Source: Opisthocomus hoazin (taxonomy: Eukaryota > Chordata > Aves > Opisthocomiformes > Opisthocomidae). From it: a stretch of 64,000 nucleotides of DNA. How positions within the stretch are numbered: position 1 is the first letter of the stretch; each line of letters opens with the position of its first letter. This document shows, in pieces, positions 1-23,900 of the stretch. Both the position numbers and the translations under genes were made by a program. The stretch lies in NCBI RefSeq assembly GCF_030867145.1, contig NC_134434.1, positions 8,990,001 to 9,054,000 of the forward strand. The letters run 5' to 3'. The notes below the pieces were generated by a model, which was not told the origin of the DNA, searched no databases, and worked only from the letters and a program-made list of their open reading frames with translations.

Positions 1-345
1 CTCAAGGAAGAGAAATGGAATATCATTTGGAATTTAGCATGCATGCCTGAGATACTTTGTAGAATCAGATTTATTGACCCCATCACTTTCTTGCTTGATA
101 ATCTACGAAACAAAACAAGCGCTCTGTGTGAATGCTGAGCCTGAATGCTGCTTGTTTTAGACAAAACAACATGCAGAGTAGTGCTGGTGTTAGAGAAAAA
201 TCCTAAATGTGTCTAAACGCTGAGGGGTGTTTTTTAGTTTCTAAAATTTAATGTGCATTTAAGCAAGTCCTCTGTAGGTTGAGTCACATAATTGTTTCCT
301 GCTCAAATGTAGTAAGCTACTTTTGACCCCATTTTGCTGTTCTAG
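1..345 (+). other. GPS1 intron, window start
   Basis: Non-coding sequence before the first GPS1 exon in the window, ending in the acceptor TTGCTGTTCTAG. No coding or repeat signal seen. Confidence 0.7.
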
Positions 346-11542
<11,197 letters not shown>

Positions 11543-13909
11543 AAAACTTCGCGCACTACCAAAAGAAATGGTCCCTTCAGGACTGTACCCAGTGTGTCAC
11601 CCACTAACTGCTGAGCTTCACAAACTGTCCCTGTCTCTCTCACTTCTTGCTCGGATTGAGAGGTTCAGGGCTGATGGTGGATAATACAGATATTCCAGTA
11701 ACTTCAGTTCTCCTTGAAAAGAAATTATTTTTAAAAACACCATCCCTGCAATGGGTCATCATTTCAGTTTTGGTAGAACATCTTCCTCCATTCTCCCTTC
11801 TTCCACCACTCCATAAAGAGTTGTCAGGTTATTCATACAGATGCCGATTTGGGAGTTTTTCAGCTGCTATTAGTTTTCTTCTTTCAAAGCTGCAAAAATA
11901 GTTAGAGTTAAGTTGAATGGACAGGTGTGATCTAAGATGAATTTTGCTGGCCTGAAAGTATTGCCTTGATTCGGAGCAATGCTGAACTTTCTGTTTATTC
12001 CAGATAAACTTACAACTGCATTGCTCTCAGTTATGGAGCTAGAGTTTTGTTGGGAGATGAGATTTCCTTTGAGAAACTCTTAATGATTTTTCACCTGCAC
12101 CAGAAAATACGGCACTGCTTCCATGCAGTCAGTCACAGGCCTTTATTTTAGGGTGTTATGTTTACCTGAATCCAGGTTCGTTCTCTTTGGTCTCTGTTTT
12201 CAAAGACCTGTTTCCTGATGTGTTTCCCACTTGTGCATGACCTGGCTTTGGGGTCCAGTGTTACCATAGCAGTAAATCTCTGCTTCATGCAAATACTGCT
12301 GCTTGTCCAGTCTTACTGCCATAATGTGTGATGGTTTCCCAACATGTGCAACAGTTGCTTCTGGTAGCATGGATAAATGCCATAAAATACCACTGAAGTC
12401 CTGTGGAATACCTGAAAGCAGCTAATCTAGGTGCCTGCTCTCCAGGTGCATTTATCCTGCTTTTCCTTTTATAAAGGGATTAAAGGTAGCAGCCCGGGTG
12501 TGTGCGTGTTCTGTGTTAATGAAAGGAGATATGCACTGAATTTCCTGAAGTCACCGTAGCCTTGCATTCATCTAATCCATAAGGCAAGATCAGAATTTTG
12601 ATCCAGTCTTGACTGGTCTGGCAACTGACTACAGATGTTACTGTTAATGTGTTAATGCTTTTTTTTTTTTTTTTTAAATACGTTGTTATATCTAGTGCAT
12701 TAAACAGCAGGATTAAAGAAGCATCTGAGTATTTGGAGTTTTGTGTTAAAGTTGGGGTTCAGGTATTTTGATCTCAAGCCATTGATTTTTTGCTAAGCTT
12801 GATGATGTTTTGTAGGCCATTGTATTGTGCTTTCTGATTAGGCTGGAGATGTAGCTTGGATGAACTGCAAACAAAGTGCAACTTGAGGGAACGTTCTAAC
12901 AGCAAAATTCCTGGATTGCATTTGCGTTGCTGCTAAATTGTAACAGTGCTCTCTCCCTCTGGCTTTCCATGCTTTTTATGACTTAAATGCTGAAAATGGA
13001 AGCAATAGTTCCTGTGAGGTCTTTGGTTAAATGTCTTTCATTTGGCCTGGAAAAATTCTCCAGTTTTTGAGGGGTGAAAAAGGAGAGACCTAGTTAATCG
13101 AGAACTTTGAGTCAGGCATCACTCACTAGCCAGTTTAGTGAGAAAGGCAAGTGGAGTCCTCGGGTCAATTGCTGTACATTCTTGTAGAAATGCTAGCAAA
13201 GTCATTGTTCATGCTGAAGGGAAGCCATTCAGTCCTATAATACTACTTAAGTGTTCTTGCTTTCTTAAAACGGGCCACTGATACATTTCTAAGGAAAAGA
13301 TCTTATGCTCTGCTCTTGAAAAGATGGTTTTGCAACCCAATTAAGTCTATCTTGTCAGCTGGCTAACTTTGCTTACACGCAGCTTCCACTCTCTTGATTT
13401 TAGTAAATTACTTCTGTTCCTTCCTGGAGGCTTTCCACTGGAGGAGTCCTCAATTGTAAATGGACGTCTTTAGCACGCTGACTGGAGAGTGTCTGCTCTT
13501 CCAGACACTAGCACTTGTCCACTCTCGGGAAGTGGCTGGAAGAGCATAGCCTTTAACAGTGGACATGGAGCCCACGAGGTGGCAACAGCAGTTTCCAGCT
13601 TTTGCTGTGGCTGGGGGCAGTTCCATAGCTGGGGCAGAGGTGATCGGTTTCTTCTCTCCAGACAAAAATGCTTACAACCTCTTTCGAGCAGATAGAGCAT
13701 TTCTCTTTTGTTGCTTAGTTCTTCGGCACTGTTCAAGCATAGTGTATGCTTTTGTATAGACTTATTGGCATGTAACTCTAGCCTGTGAAAGAAGCTGTTG
13801 TTGTTTTAGGATCTTGTAAATGTGAGTCAGGGCTGTCTAGGCATATTTCTTCTGGACCTCATTGAATGCCTGCTTCAGTCCTAACTACCTACCAGTCCAA
13901 AAGTCAGGA

Positions 13910-13915
13910 AATAAA
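13910..13915 (+). terminator. Candidate GPS1 poly(A) signal
   Basis: The first canonical AATAAA I find after the GPS1 stop. Using it would give a 3' UTR of about 2.4 kb. ATTAAA variants near 12699 and further AATAAA at 15767 and 16430 are alternatives. Confidence 0.3.
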
Positions 13916-14801
13916 ACACAGCATGGATATAGTTCTGTATAACTTGCATTCATAAGCAGTTTCTCCCAATGAAAGATTATTCTTACCTTAAATTTCTAAG
14001 TAATTTCTGGAGTAATAAACGGGAAAATAGTGGCTCACATAAAACAAATTTCCAGTGATTCCCTGTGACCACCAAGGTAATTCAGGGGATGAAGTTTTGT
14101 ATGATCTGTAGCATGCTGGTATGTGTAGGATGTGTTCAGAGGAACTTATTTAAGTAGATTGCATGAACTTCTGCAACACCTTTTCATTGATGAGGAGGGA
14201 GGTGCCAGTGGTAGGCCATAATTGATGGTGTCCTCATGCAGTGTAAATCCTGCTTTCTTTGCCTGATCTAGCTAGGGATAAAGGAAAAATGGTTGGCAAG
14301 AACCTGGTTCTTTTGGCAAACGCAGTTTTAATTAGCACAACTAATTTTAGTGGTAATGTAGAAACTGCCATTATGAGATTTGTGTTAGTGTAGTTGGGGA
14401 TGATTGGTAAGTATCTGGCCAGAACTTGTCCAGCATGGACTGTGCTGCTAAGATTTGTAGAGGGAGGTCTGTAAGAGGGGAGATTATATTATTGCTTGGA
14501 CTGAGGCTGGGTGCAGCATCATGTGTGAGCTACTGTCATCTGAGACAATTCAGTGGATGAGAGAGAAAGTAATCGAGTTCTGTCTTTGCCCCATGCCATA
14601 CATGTATGATTTGTACATTGCTTTCTGGGACTCTTGCCATCCTCTGGACAACTCCCAAAACTGCCGCTGAATAATGTGTTATTCTGGTACATGCAATGTA
14701 ATGTAAACTGATGGAAAAACAAATGAAGAAACTTAAATAATAGCAACAATGCTTCTGATAAAGACGCATCATGCATAGGTCAAAAGTGCTGGTGAAGCAC
14801 A

Positions 14802-14828
14802 TATTTATTTATTTATTTATTTATTTAA
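14802..14828. repeat. (TTTA)n microsatellite
   Basis: About six TTTA units in a row in the GPS1-DUS1L interval. Confidence 0.9.
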
Positions 14829-17800
14829 GAGTAAAGTCTCAGCCAACGTAATTTGGCTATTCGAGGTTCTTTGTCATCTCCTTCATTACTTTTTATATAA
14901 AGCAGATGACAGTGGGGGAGCAGTGTGCTCCACGGGACAGTGCTCTTAGTATTTTCTTGTGCCACCCCCTTGTGACTAATACAAGTCAGCATTTCATTTT
15001 TTCAGTAGTCCATCAATTGTGAATTTGCAGTAGGGTAAAAACCACCAAACTGGTATGGAACTGACTTCTTATCTCTGATGCTGTTAGGGAACAGGGTATG
15101 AATTACTCTCTGCTTTGCAAATGAGCTTTATACTTCAACTGGTACTTCAGCTTCTGCGTTCCTATGGATCTGTGAATTCCATTCAATGTTTCATAGAGTC
15201 TGACAGAACAACCTAGCTTTAGATTTTTCTCGTAGGATAACTTGATCACACTAAGTTAATTAGACACGGAACAGAAAGTGGCTAATAGGATATGTCAACC
15301 TCTAAGAGATTCAGTAGTTAGAAGTTTGGTAAATTCATAATGCAAGTGGGACAGTTTCTTGACAGCAAAGAAATAATTCAAACTTAGGCTTCAGTAGACT
15401 TAAAAGCCACTGACTGAAGGGTGGCTGCATTAGCAAGAGAAGGTCTAATTCAAGCAAGAATTCAAGTGGCGAGACCTGAAAATCTGTCTCACGTGGTAGA
15501 TCAGGCTAGGTAATCTTGTTGTCCTTGATCACACAGATACTGCTGTTTCAGTTGCCTAATACTTCTGCAGCTATAGCTTTGATTATTATACTCCATGTGG
15601 CTGTAGTTTATGTAAATGTGAAGTCTGTGTGTACATAAAGTTTGTACCCTGTAAATACATGCTGAGATCCAGGGTTTTCAGTCTTTCTTTTGATGTACTT
15701 CTTTTTGTCTTTTCTTTTTTTTTTTTTTTTAATTCTCTGATACCTCATCTCATAAGCTGTTTGCCAAATAAAGGCAGTTGGCTTTCTTTTTGTCAGGTGA
15801 ACTACTACTACTTTTTCTTGTGTGCCTCTGAAAAGGGATGTAGATCCAAGAATCCAGTCATCTCCCTCAAACCCAAAGGCTGAGGATCATTTTCACTATC
15901 ACTCTACATGCAGAGGACTGTCTGCTCCTCCCCCTACTCCCATTAAAATTAAATAGTGTCTATCTTGTTGAGGGCCTGTGAAACAGAAACAAAATAGGAC
16001 ATTACCTTCTGAGTTGGCAGGCTGCAATTTTTTGATTAGAGATAAACAGGATAATTAGTATATTGCCTAGCCTGAAAGTAATCCCTAGTTAGTGCAGGTG
16101 TGCCCAGCATGAATGGTAAATGACTTGGCTTTACTCGTGTTGTAATAGTGCCTCCTAATTCACAAGCATTGTTTCTGAAGAAATTGATACACTGGTCATC
16201 TTTATTAATTGCAAGGTTATAATCTTCTAGAATGTCTGTTGAAAATTCAGATTGCAACTTTTTTTTTTCCATTAGTGTAGTGATTTGTAGTTAGATGCAC
16301 ACAGGGAGTTTTGTGTTGCAGAGCCTAACAAAAGTATTCCAGGCCTCTGTTAGGAGCACTGCGGTCTCCTGCCATGCCATGGAACCGGGAGCTAACAAGA
16401 TAAGGGTGCATCTGTCTGCATTGCCTATTAATAAATACCTTGGAAGAAGGGGGTGAGGACGAATATGCCTTAAATACTAATTCTGTATAGAAATGTGTCC
16501 ATTTAGGGTTCTTAAGTACCTTAAGTTCAGGCCCTTCCTGAATTTAGGAGCTTAAAGCCAGCTTGATCCTGGTGAGTGATTCTGTCATGAGACTACTCAT
16601 TTGAGAGATGTGTTCTAAAATCCCACAGTGTGTTTAAGAATGTAATCCGAATCTCTCACGTAGCACCAGTTCACTACTGTGCTGTAATGGTGGATGTTTC
16701 TCATGCAAATACCTTTCCTGACTTTGTAAATTTTCTCTGGCACAGTGAGCAGGAGAATGACTGAGCTTTCTGATGTTTCTGGCCAACTGGGTAAATGGGA
16801 AGGGGTCAGGTAAGCAGTCTGAAATGCCATGACAGTGAACATTTAGCTTTTTACTAGGAGAGGGGCTTTTCAAACAGACCAGGGAACTCATAATACTTGA
16901 CAGCTTTAAAGTGTATGCCTGTGTGAGGGAGGAAGCAGACTATTTCCACAGGAGGTGGGCACTGTGGGTTCAAGTTACCATCTTCAAATATGGCAGAGAA
17001 GCATTTTTAAACTTGGTTCTCCCACACTAATCACTGCACTATTTGGCATATGCCACACCCTTTCCCTCCCCCTTGGTTTCTGTGCTAGTTCCAATTCACA
17101 AGGCAAGCTAGAGTACCACCTAACAGCTCAGTGTCTAAACTTGAATGCCAGGGTAGTCAGAAATTAGGAAAGCTGCTGAAAGTCTTGGTTAATGAGCTGA
17201 TTAATGTTGGAAGATGCTATTCCCAGAACATGACAGAAAATATTTTGTTCACGTAATGAGCAAATGCAATGGGAAGACTCAATAGGAGAGTTTGAACTAC
17301 TTTTATTGTCATAATCTGTAGAAAGCGACAACTAAATGTTAGGCAGCATTTAAGTCCAGCCTCCAAATGGATACGAAGTTCTTACCTCTTGTAGTCCATC
17401 TAGAGGACTTAGTGCAAATGAATGGGAACAGCTAGATAGAAGCTAGTTCAATGTAGACAAATGTCCAGAGAGATTAAGATGCACATGATCATATGATAGG
17501 GAGGGTGCCTGAAGAAATAGCATAGAAAATTTGATCACAGAAAAAAGTGGGTACAAGGGTGATTGACATAAGGGTAGGCCAAGGTCTGTGCTTCACATCT
17601 GGTGCTCTGCTTAGTGATCTGTTAATCTTGCTTGTGGACTCTCTTGTTGTTAATGCTTTGAATGAGAATGTTGCTCCATGGCTTGAGTAAGTCTACAGCT
17701 ACTACTAGTTTAGGGTGTTTTTTCAGCATACTGTTCCAGTCCATATATGAACTCTTGACTGTAAACTATAACATAGTTTGTAATGGAGGTTAGGAAATAC

Positions 17801-18738
17801 ACACTGGTATTGCTAGGGCTTGAGGGTGGCCTGTGTACTTGTGCATGCATGAACACACACACACAAGTAGGGAATGGTTGCTGAGAAGTCAAAAAAATTG
17901 TTAAAAATGGTTTGTAAAATAAGCAGGGCATGCTGTTACCTTCTGATCTCTGAAAGTGCTGGGTTTCTGTCATTAAAAAAAACAGTCTTGAGCCCCTCTT
18001 TTAATTGTGGGTGGGGCAAGGGAGGGTCTTCCCTATTTTTAGAAATGCATGGTGCTGCATTTGTTTTCTGACCTTGGAGGCACTTTTGATTCTTGATTTA
18101 TTACTGTTCAGTAATGTGTCTTTTCCAAGGCAAGGGCTCTTAGAAGACCCTTTGCCAGTGCTTTAGGCAGACCTAGTATTCTGGGTGCTGGCTTTGTTCA
18201 TTTCCTTTCAGACCCAGCGTAACTGCCAAAAGGGGGTATCTGTCTGACACTTTCTGACAGGTAGAGGTAGAATCTCTGCAGCTGGGATTCTAGAAAAATA
18301 AATGTCAGCCAGATGAAGCATGAAGGAAAGAAACCATAGAAGTCTCCCTACTGGCTCCTCACAGTTGTGTTCAAAATAGCTATGCCGTGTCCAGTGTTGA
18401 TGCTAAATGACCTATTTTATTTTAAATTTGTGTTAAGGTACACACCTAAGTTAGGTCAAATCTGTGGAGGTTCTGTTGCACAGGCTGAACTTAAGAATAC
18501 ACAGCACCAGCTAAAACAGGATGAGCTGTTTTGTTTGTGAAATGAAGCAGGCCCTCACCCAGCCAAACCCTCAAACCATCAACTGTTCAGAACTATGGAC
18601 CAGAAAGTCATCATACAAACTATCCACTCTGAACACGTCACTGCACAGTGTAAGACGGTCTGCTTGCCAGACATTGTATTGGCAATTGGCTTGCTGTATT
18701 TGCTTACAAAACTAACAGCTGGACCACAACATAATTTT

Positions 18739-19008
18739 GATAGGACAGGACAAGGAGTAATGGTTTCAAAACTAAGGGAGAGTAGATTTAGACTGGATAT
18801 AAGGAAGAAATTTTTTACAATGAGGGTGGTGAAACACTGGCACAGGTTGCCCAGAGAGGTAGAGGAGGCCCTGTCCCTGGAAACGCTGAAGGCCAGGCTG
18901 GACAGGGCTCTGAGCAACCTGATCTGGCTGAAGATGTTCCTGCTCACTGCAGGGCAGTTGGGCTAGATGACCTCTAAAGGTCCCTTCCAGCCCAAAGGAT
19001 TCTATGAT
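18739..19008 (+). mobile_element. CR1 LINE 3' fragment (copy 3)
   Basis: About 270 bp: CR1 tail with end of ORF2 ([16 protein letters not shown]), GGGCTAGATGACCTCTAAAGG and terminal TTCTATGATA. Nearly identical over its body to copy 5 (40873-41094), a different subfamily from copies 1, 2, 6 and 7. Confidence 0.9.
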
Positions 19009-19805
19009 AATTTCTTATTACTGGCCAGTACAGTACTGTAGTAGGCTGTTTGTTAGAGAAATGTTAGGTTACACACCAGCGTAGAATAAATTTAAAAAAA
19101 AAAAAAGTTAAGACCAGTTATGAATAAAACCTGCCTCCATGGAGGCAAACTTACTGGCTTAAAACAGGCATACTTAGCCTAGCAAGCAGGGTATACTCGT
19201 AAACATATGCTAAATCTCTTCACAGCCTGGCAACATGAAGCAGAGGTTTGACTTGCTGGAAGCAGGGCCTTGGATAGTGCAGGGGGTGGGACCTATACCC
19301 ATCAAAGGCTGACACCCTCTCAGTGGCAGGCAAACCATTTTAGATGGGCAGGAACTTTTGCTCAGGACCCAGGCCAGGCACAAAACTCTGCACCCCTCCC
19401 TCATTTTCTTCCTACCCATTCCCCCACCCCCTTTCTCCACTTTCCTTGGAGGAACAGTAGTTTAAGACCTGCTAATTTTACAGTTAAAGGCTCTAGTGCT
19501 GTACAGGGCTCATTCATAATGTGCCAGCTTTGCCAGCCCAAGCATGGCTAGACTGCATGCTTCACAGGCTCCACAATGCATCATTGCTTTGTTCCCTTCA
19601 GTAGGCTGCCTGTGACGAGAAGGAAAGCTTTAACAGGCCTGCTGCTTTTAGTGCACTAAGAAGGTGCTAGCAGTGCTGCAGCAAAGATGCTCAATCTGCA
19701 GCTGCAGGAAAGGGCAGCATACGCTGCATGGAGCAGGGTCACTAAGCATGCAGTGAACTGCATTCAGAACACAGGCCACAGGGAGACAAAATTTCAAAGC
19801 TGAGC

Positions 19806-19855
19806 TAAGCTTTATGTATTTATTCTAAGGTAAGCTTTATGTATTTATTCTAGGG
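19806..19855. repeat. 25-bp tandem duplication
   Basis: Two adjacent 25-bp units, TAAGCTTTATGTATTTATTC plus TAAGG or TAGGG, one mismatch apart. On the minus strand each unit contains AATAAA (19819-19824 and 19844-19849), so the duplication doubles a possible DUS1L poly(A) signal. Confidence 0.9.
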
Positions 19856-20606
19856 ATGGCTTCCACTTCTTCAGTCTATTAAACAGCTACACACTGTTGC
19901 TGTTGGGGTGCGGTTTTTGTTTCGGCTGTTGATGTTTACAGCATACTGAACACTGGAAGGCTACACTGACTTGAGTGCCTAGGAGACACAAAGCCCATGG
20001 GGAAAAAGGGTAAAAGCCAGGTAGGGGTATTGCATGTGTAGACCTGCATCTGGTTTTGACACACTTCTCGCAGACTTTATCATGTGGGAAGGAGAAAGAA
20101 TAATCATGTAATTAAGTATGAGACTTTAAGCAGGGAAAGGTTCATGGACCTAGTTCTAACCTAGCACAATTTCAGACAACCGTCTCTGTTAAAATAGAGA
20201 TTTAATTTTCCCCCAACATTTGGCTCATGGGAGACCGTTAAGCTTTATCATACTGTATAAAACTATTAATTGTTAATACATAATGTGGTTATAGCAACAT
20301 CTTACAGTTTTACATTCAAATTTTCAAAGTACTGCTAGATTCCTTTCTGCATTGAAAACACAGCCTGCTGAAACTCAGATGTGACACATTTTCTGTTACC
20401 GAAGAAGTCACTGACATTGCTATTTTTAGCATGCGAGAAGGCTGTTCTAATAAAAGAAATTTATTCCCCAGTAGTAAAAACAGGACATGAAGGGTTAATG
20501 AACATACAAGAGGCAGATTGTGATGGCCACTTATATAGGTTACCCCCACCCAAAAATGCAGCATTTTCAGTCTCTAAAACATGCTGAGAAATTTAATTGC
20601 ATCCTT

Positions 20607-20612
20607 TTTATT
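20607..20612 (-). terminator. Candidate DUS1L poly(A) signal
   Basis: AATAAA on the minus strand about 180 nt after the DUS1L stop. Alternatives are 20460-20465 and the duplicated pair at 19819 and 19844. Which is used cannot be told from sequence. Confidence 0.35.
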
Positions 20613-20792
20613 TCAAATGCAGGATAATTCCCTGAGTAAGCAGCTTTTTTACTTAAATAAAACTTTTCCAGAACTTAAAATAAACCTGTGGAACAAGTTC
20701 ACACAGCTGACGGTGAGCTGGAGACGGCATGTTCTTTGGCCCAGGGAAGCAGAGGCCTGGCAGGAGCGCTTTAACTATTCACTTCCAAAGCT

Positions 20793-20944
20793 TCACACTG
20801 CACTGTCACCAGCCTCCTTCAGTACAGCAGTCTCCCCCACATCTACATCTCCTCTCCGACTGATCTCTGGGTTTTGAATTACTCTTTGACTACTCTGCCA
20901 TGAAAGGGATTTTTCATATTTGGTCTTAAAGAGTAATCCATGAC
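20793..20944 (-). CDS. DUS1L: DUS1L exon 13 (last)
   Basis: Completes Gly, then [15 protein letters not shown] and a poorly conserved tail ending AGDSAV and TGA. Acceptor CTTCTTCAG. The tail differs from the mammalian one. Confidence 0.92.
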
Positions 20945-23900
20945 CTGAAGAAGCAAGGATGGGGAGGGGGGAGAAAAAAAAAAAAAAAAAAGTGAAATGA
21001 GATGACCGCACAGGTAAACAGAACAGCTCATTCCTTACAGTTACAAAGAATGGGTCCTCATAGTCTGGAAACTATGCGTCCCAGCACTTTGGAAGCAGAA
21101 GAAATACCATACATAGAAGGAAGAGCAGGCTTTTAAAGTTGTAATATAAAATTTTAGATAGCTACGTATGTAGATTTTAACACACACACACCCCCACAAC
21201 TCATACACCAAAGATTAAAGTAATGAATATACACAGAAGATGAGACATTTTCTCAATGACTTGTAAGGACAGCTGCACTTACCTGGACAGTCTGCTGTCT
21301 CTTTGAATGCTCTTTTTTTACAGCATCCTCGGCACATGTTAAACACACATTTATTGCCCTGGGTTGGGTAGAGGGTAAAGAAGCTTTTATCAGTGAAAAT
21401 AAAATTATTATTGTTTACTATAATAAGCAACCACAATACAGCTCTGCACATTCAGACCTTTGGAAAAAAAAACACCCCATGAACATGTATATTAGGCAGT
21501 CACACCTCAGTCTAATGAAGATCACAGAGTTGATGTCATACGGAGGGAGGAGCCCCAGCTATAAAGTGTTTGTACATAGCGAACAAAAACCGAAACAAAA
21601 AAAAATCAACTTCTTCAACATCAGTAATCTACTGGGCAGCCTGAGTTACACAACACAAGCAGGCAAGTGCCATAATCACTTTGGAACAAGCATTATGACA
21701 TTGACTGCAGGTGAACTTGCTGTAGTTCTCTGCAAAAAGTATGTGAAACATGGTGCCTAACATGCTTGCTACCATCTGTAGCTATGTCTAAAATAAATGT
21801 TACCACAGCAATTACTTTCCTACTTGCAGCTTAAAGTATACCTCAGTATATATTAAAATATGATGTACAACCCTTAGGGGACAGCAGCAGTTAAGTCTTG
21901 GCTAGTTGACAACTTGGCTCTACTAGACTGGGTATCCATGGTGCTCTGGCTCACACGTGCTTAGTGATCATTTGGGAAAGTGGGGTTCCCTCCATTCCAA
22001 TTAAAAATTCCTTCATGTTTGAGGAGTCCTTGGTTGAATTTTGTTTGTTTGTGTGTTCCCCCCCGTTCCATGACATAGCTTAGAAACATATGAATGGGGG
22101 GTGGGGGAGCAAACCGAAAAAACAGGCCCCGTCACCAGATTTCAAGGGCTGCCTGCACCATTACAATGCTGCAAGAGCAAAACAAAAATGAGACTAAGCC
22201 CAGCTTCAGTCACGGTTGAGGCACCAAGCTGTGACACCTGGATTAGCTATGAACAGGATGGCTTTGAAAGCAGGCCAGATGAATACTTACTATTTTCCCA
22301 ATAATGAACACAGCAAGAAAAAGTATTTTCTTCTGTAGCTGCAGCTCCAAATTGAGCCCCAGCTGGCTATTTCTAAGGTGCTAGAATAGTGCTACAAAAG
22401 AGAGCAACACCACATGCCTGTGTCCTTGTGTCCCCACCCCCACAGCTGTAATGCTACTTTTTCAGCTAGAACACAGAACTGTTCCTTGCACCTTACGCCC
22501 TGCTTCTACATTTGCATGGACAGGTATCTTAGCAGCAATGAATACACTCCGCTCACTCTGCTTAGCAACATGTCCCTGCCAAGGAAACAGCTATGTTTCC
22601 CAAGGGGGGAAAACTAACAAACAAAACACCACCCCAGTCAACTCTGTTCAAATATCAAATATTTGAAGTTTTGTATATAAAGTTTCAAATACATATGCTG
22701 TATACAACCTGGAAAACAGCTGGCTTGTTTAACATTGTTAATGGTGAAAATTCCTGTTAATCTGCTAGCAAAAACAGCTGAGAATGACCAGGTGCTCAGT
22801 CTTGTTCTGGTTAAGGGCATAGATCCAAACCCAATGAAAAACAGAGCTACAGATTGCTGCCTGGCACTCGCTACAGACTGTACTGCGACAATGGTTAAAA
22901 AGTATCTGTATTAGTACACCAATAACCACACAAATTATTAAAATTCTCAATCCTTGCAGAAAAACACCACCCACCACTAACCCTACTGAGAGGGGTTTTG
23001 TTTTTAATTTCACAGTAGAATACACGTGTAATTACTGGAAGTTTGGAGATGTGGCTCCAAGAGATCTTGGGAAGTTCATCTAACTCACTCAACTGTCTTA
23101 GCAATAAAAATCCTCTGCAGGAGTAAGACTTCACTTTTTTGGAAAGGCAAATGATCTCAGAGAAGCTACAGATGTTAATGATTTTTGTGCAGCACCTGCA
23201 ACTCAGTGACCGGTTAGTTAATGTTAAGAGGCTTTTGCATAAGTATGGACTTCCTCCCCTCCCTCATATAAGCAGGACTTGGTATGCATGCAGTAATGGA
23301 CACTGGCATGGACCTACCTCAGGATGTAGAATCATAGAACACAATCACAGAATGGTTTGGGTTGGAAAGGACCTTTAAAGGTCATCCAGTCCAACCCCGC
23401 TGCAATAAGCAGCGACATCTTCAAGTAAATCAGGTTGCTCAAAGCCCTGTCCAGCCTGACCTTGAATGTTTCCAGGGATGGGGCATCTCCCACCTCTCTG
23501 GGCAACCTGTGCCAGGGTTTCACCACCCTCATCGTAAAGGAATTTCTTCCTGATATCCAGTGTAAATCCACTCTCCTTTAGTTTAAAACTATTACCCGTC
23601 TTTCCATCGCAACAGGCCCTAATAAAAAACCCTGTTCCCATCTTTCTTATAAGCCCCATCAAAGGCTGCAACAAGGTCTCCCCGCAGCCTTCTCTTCTCC
23701 AGGCTGAACAGCCCCAGCTCTCCCAGCCTTTCCTCACAGCAGAGGGGTTCCAGCCCTTGGATCATTGCTGGGGCCTCCTCTGGCCCCGCTCCAAAAGCTC
23801 CAGGTCTCCACTGACTTACCTTAGGGTTTCCACATTGATCACATTTTGCATACTTGGCTAGAAAAGAGACAGAAACCTGATTTCAGCAACGGTATTTTTA

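Larger units (their letters stand above)
11543..20792. other. 9.2-kb interval between convergent GPS1 and DUS1L 3' ends
   Basis: No spliced or single-exon gene recognised on either strand; open frames are all under about 130 codons and unlike known proteins. It must contain the GPS1 3' UTR (left) and the DUS1L 3' UTR (right). It also holds homopolymers (T run at about 12659-12675), a TTTA microsatellite, a CA run near 17853, a CR1 piece (18739-19008) and a 25-bp tandem duplication (19806-19855). Several AATAAA motifs occur on + (13910, 15767, 16430), so the GPS1 3' end cannot be fixed. Confidence 0.7.

Noticed and set aside
13450-13760. Overlapping 66-88-codon frames on both strands between GPS1 and DUS1L
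   Set aside because: No recognised motif, no splice or codon support, and mutual overlap. Chance frames.
18595-18966. 123-codon frame ending in [14 protein letters not shown]
   Set aside because: The C-terminal half is CR1 ORF2 and the N-terminal half is unrelated flank; not a gene.
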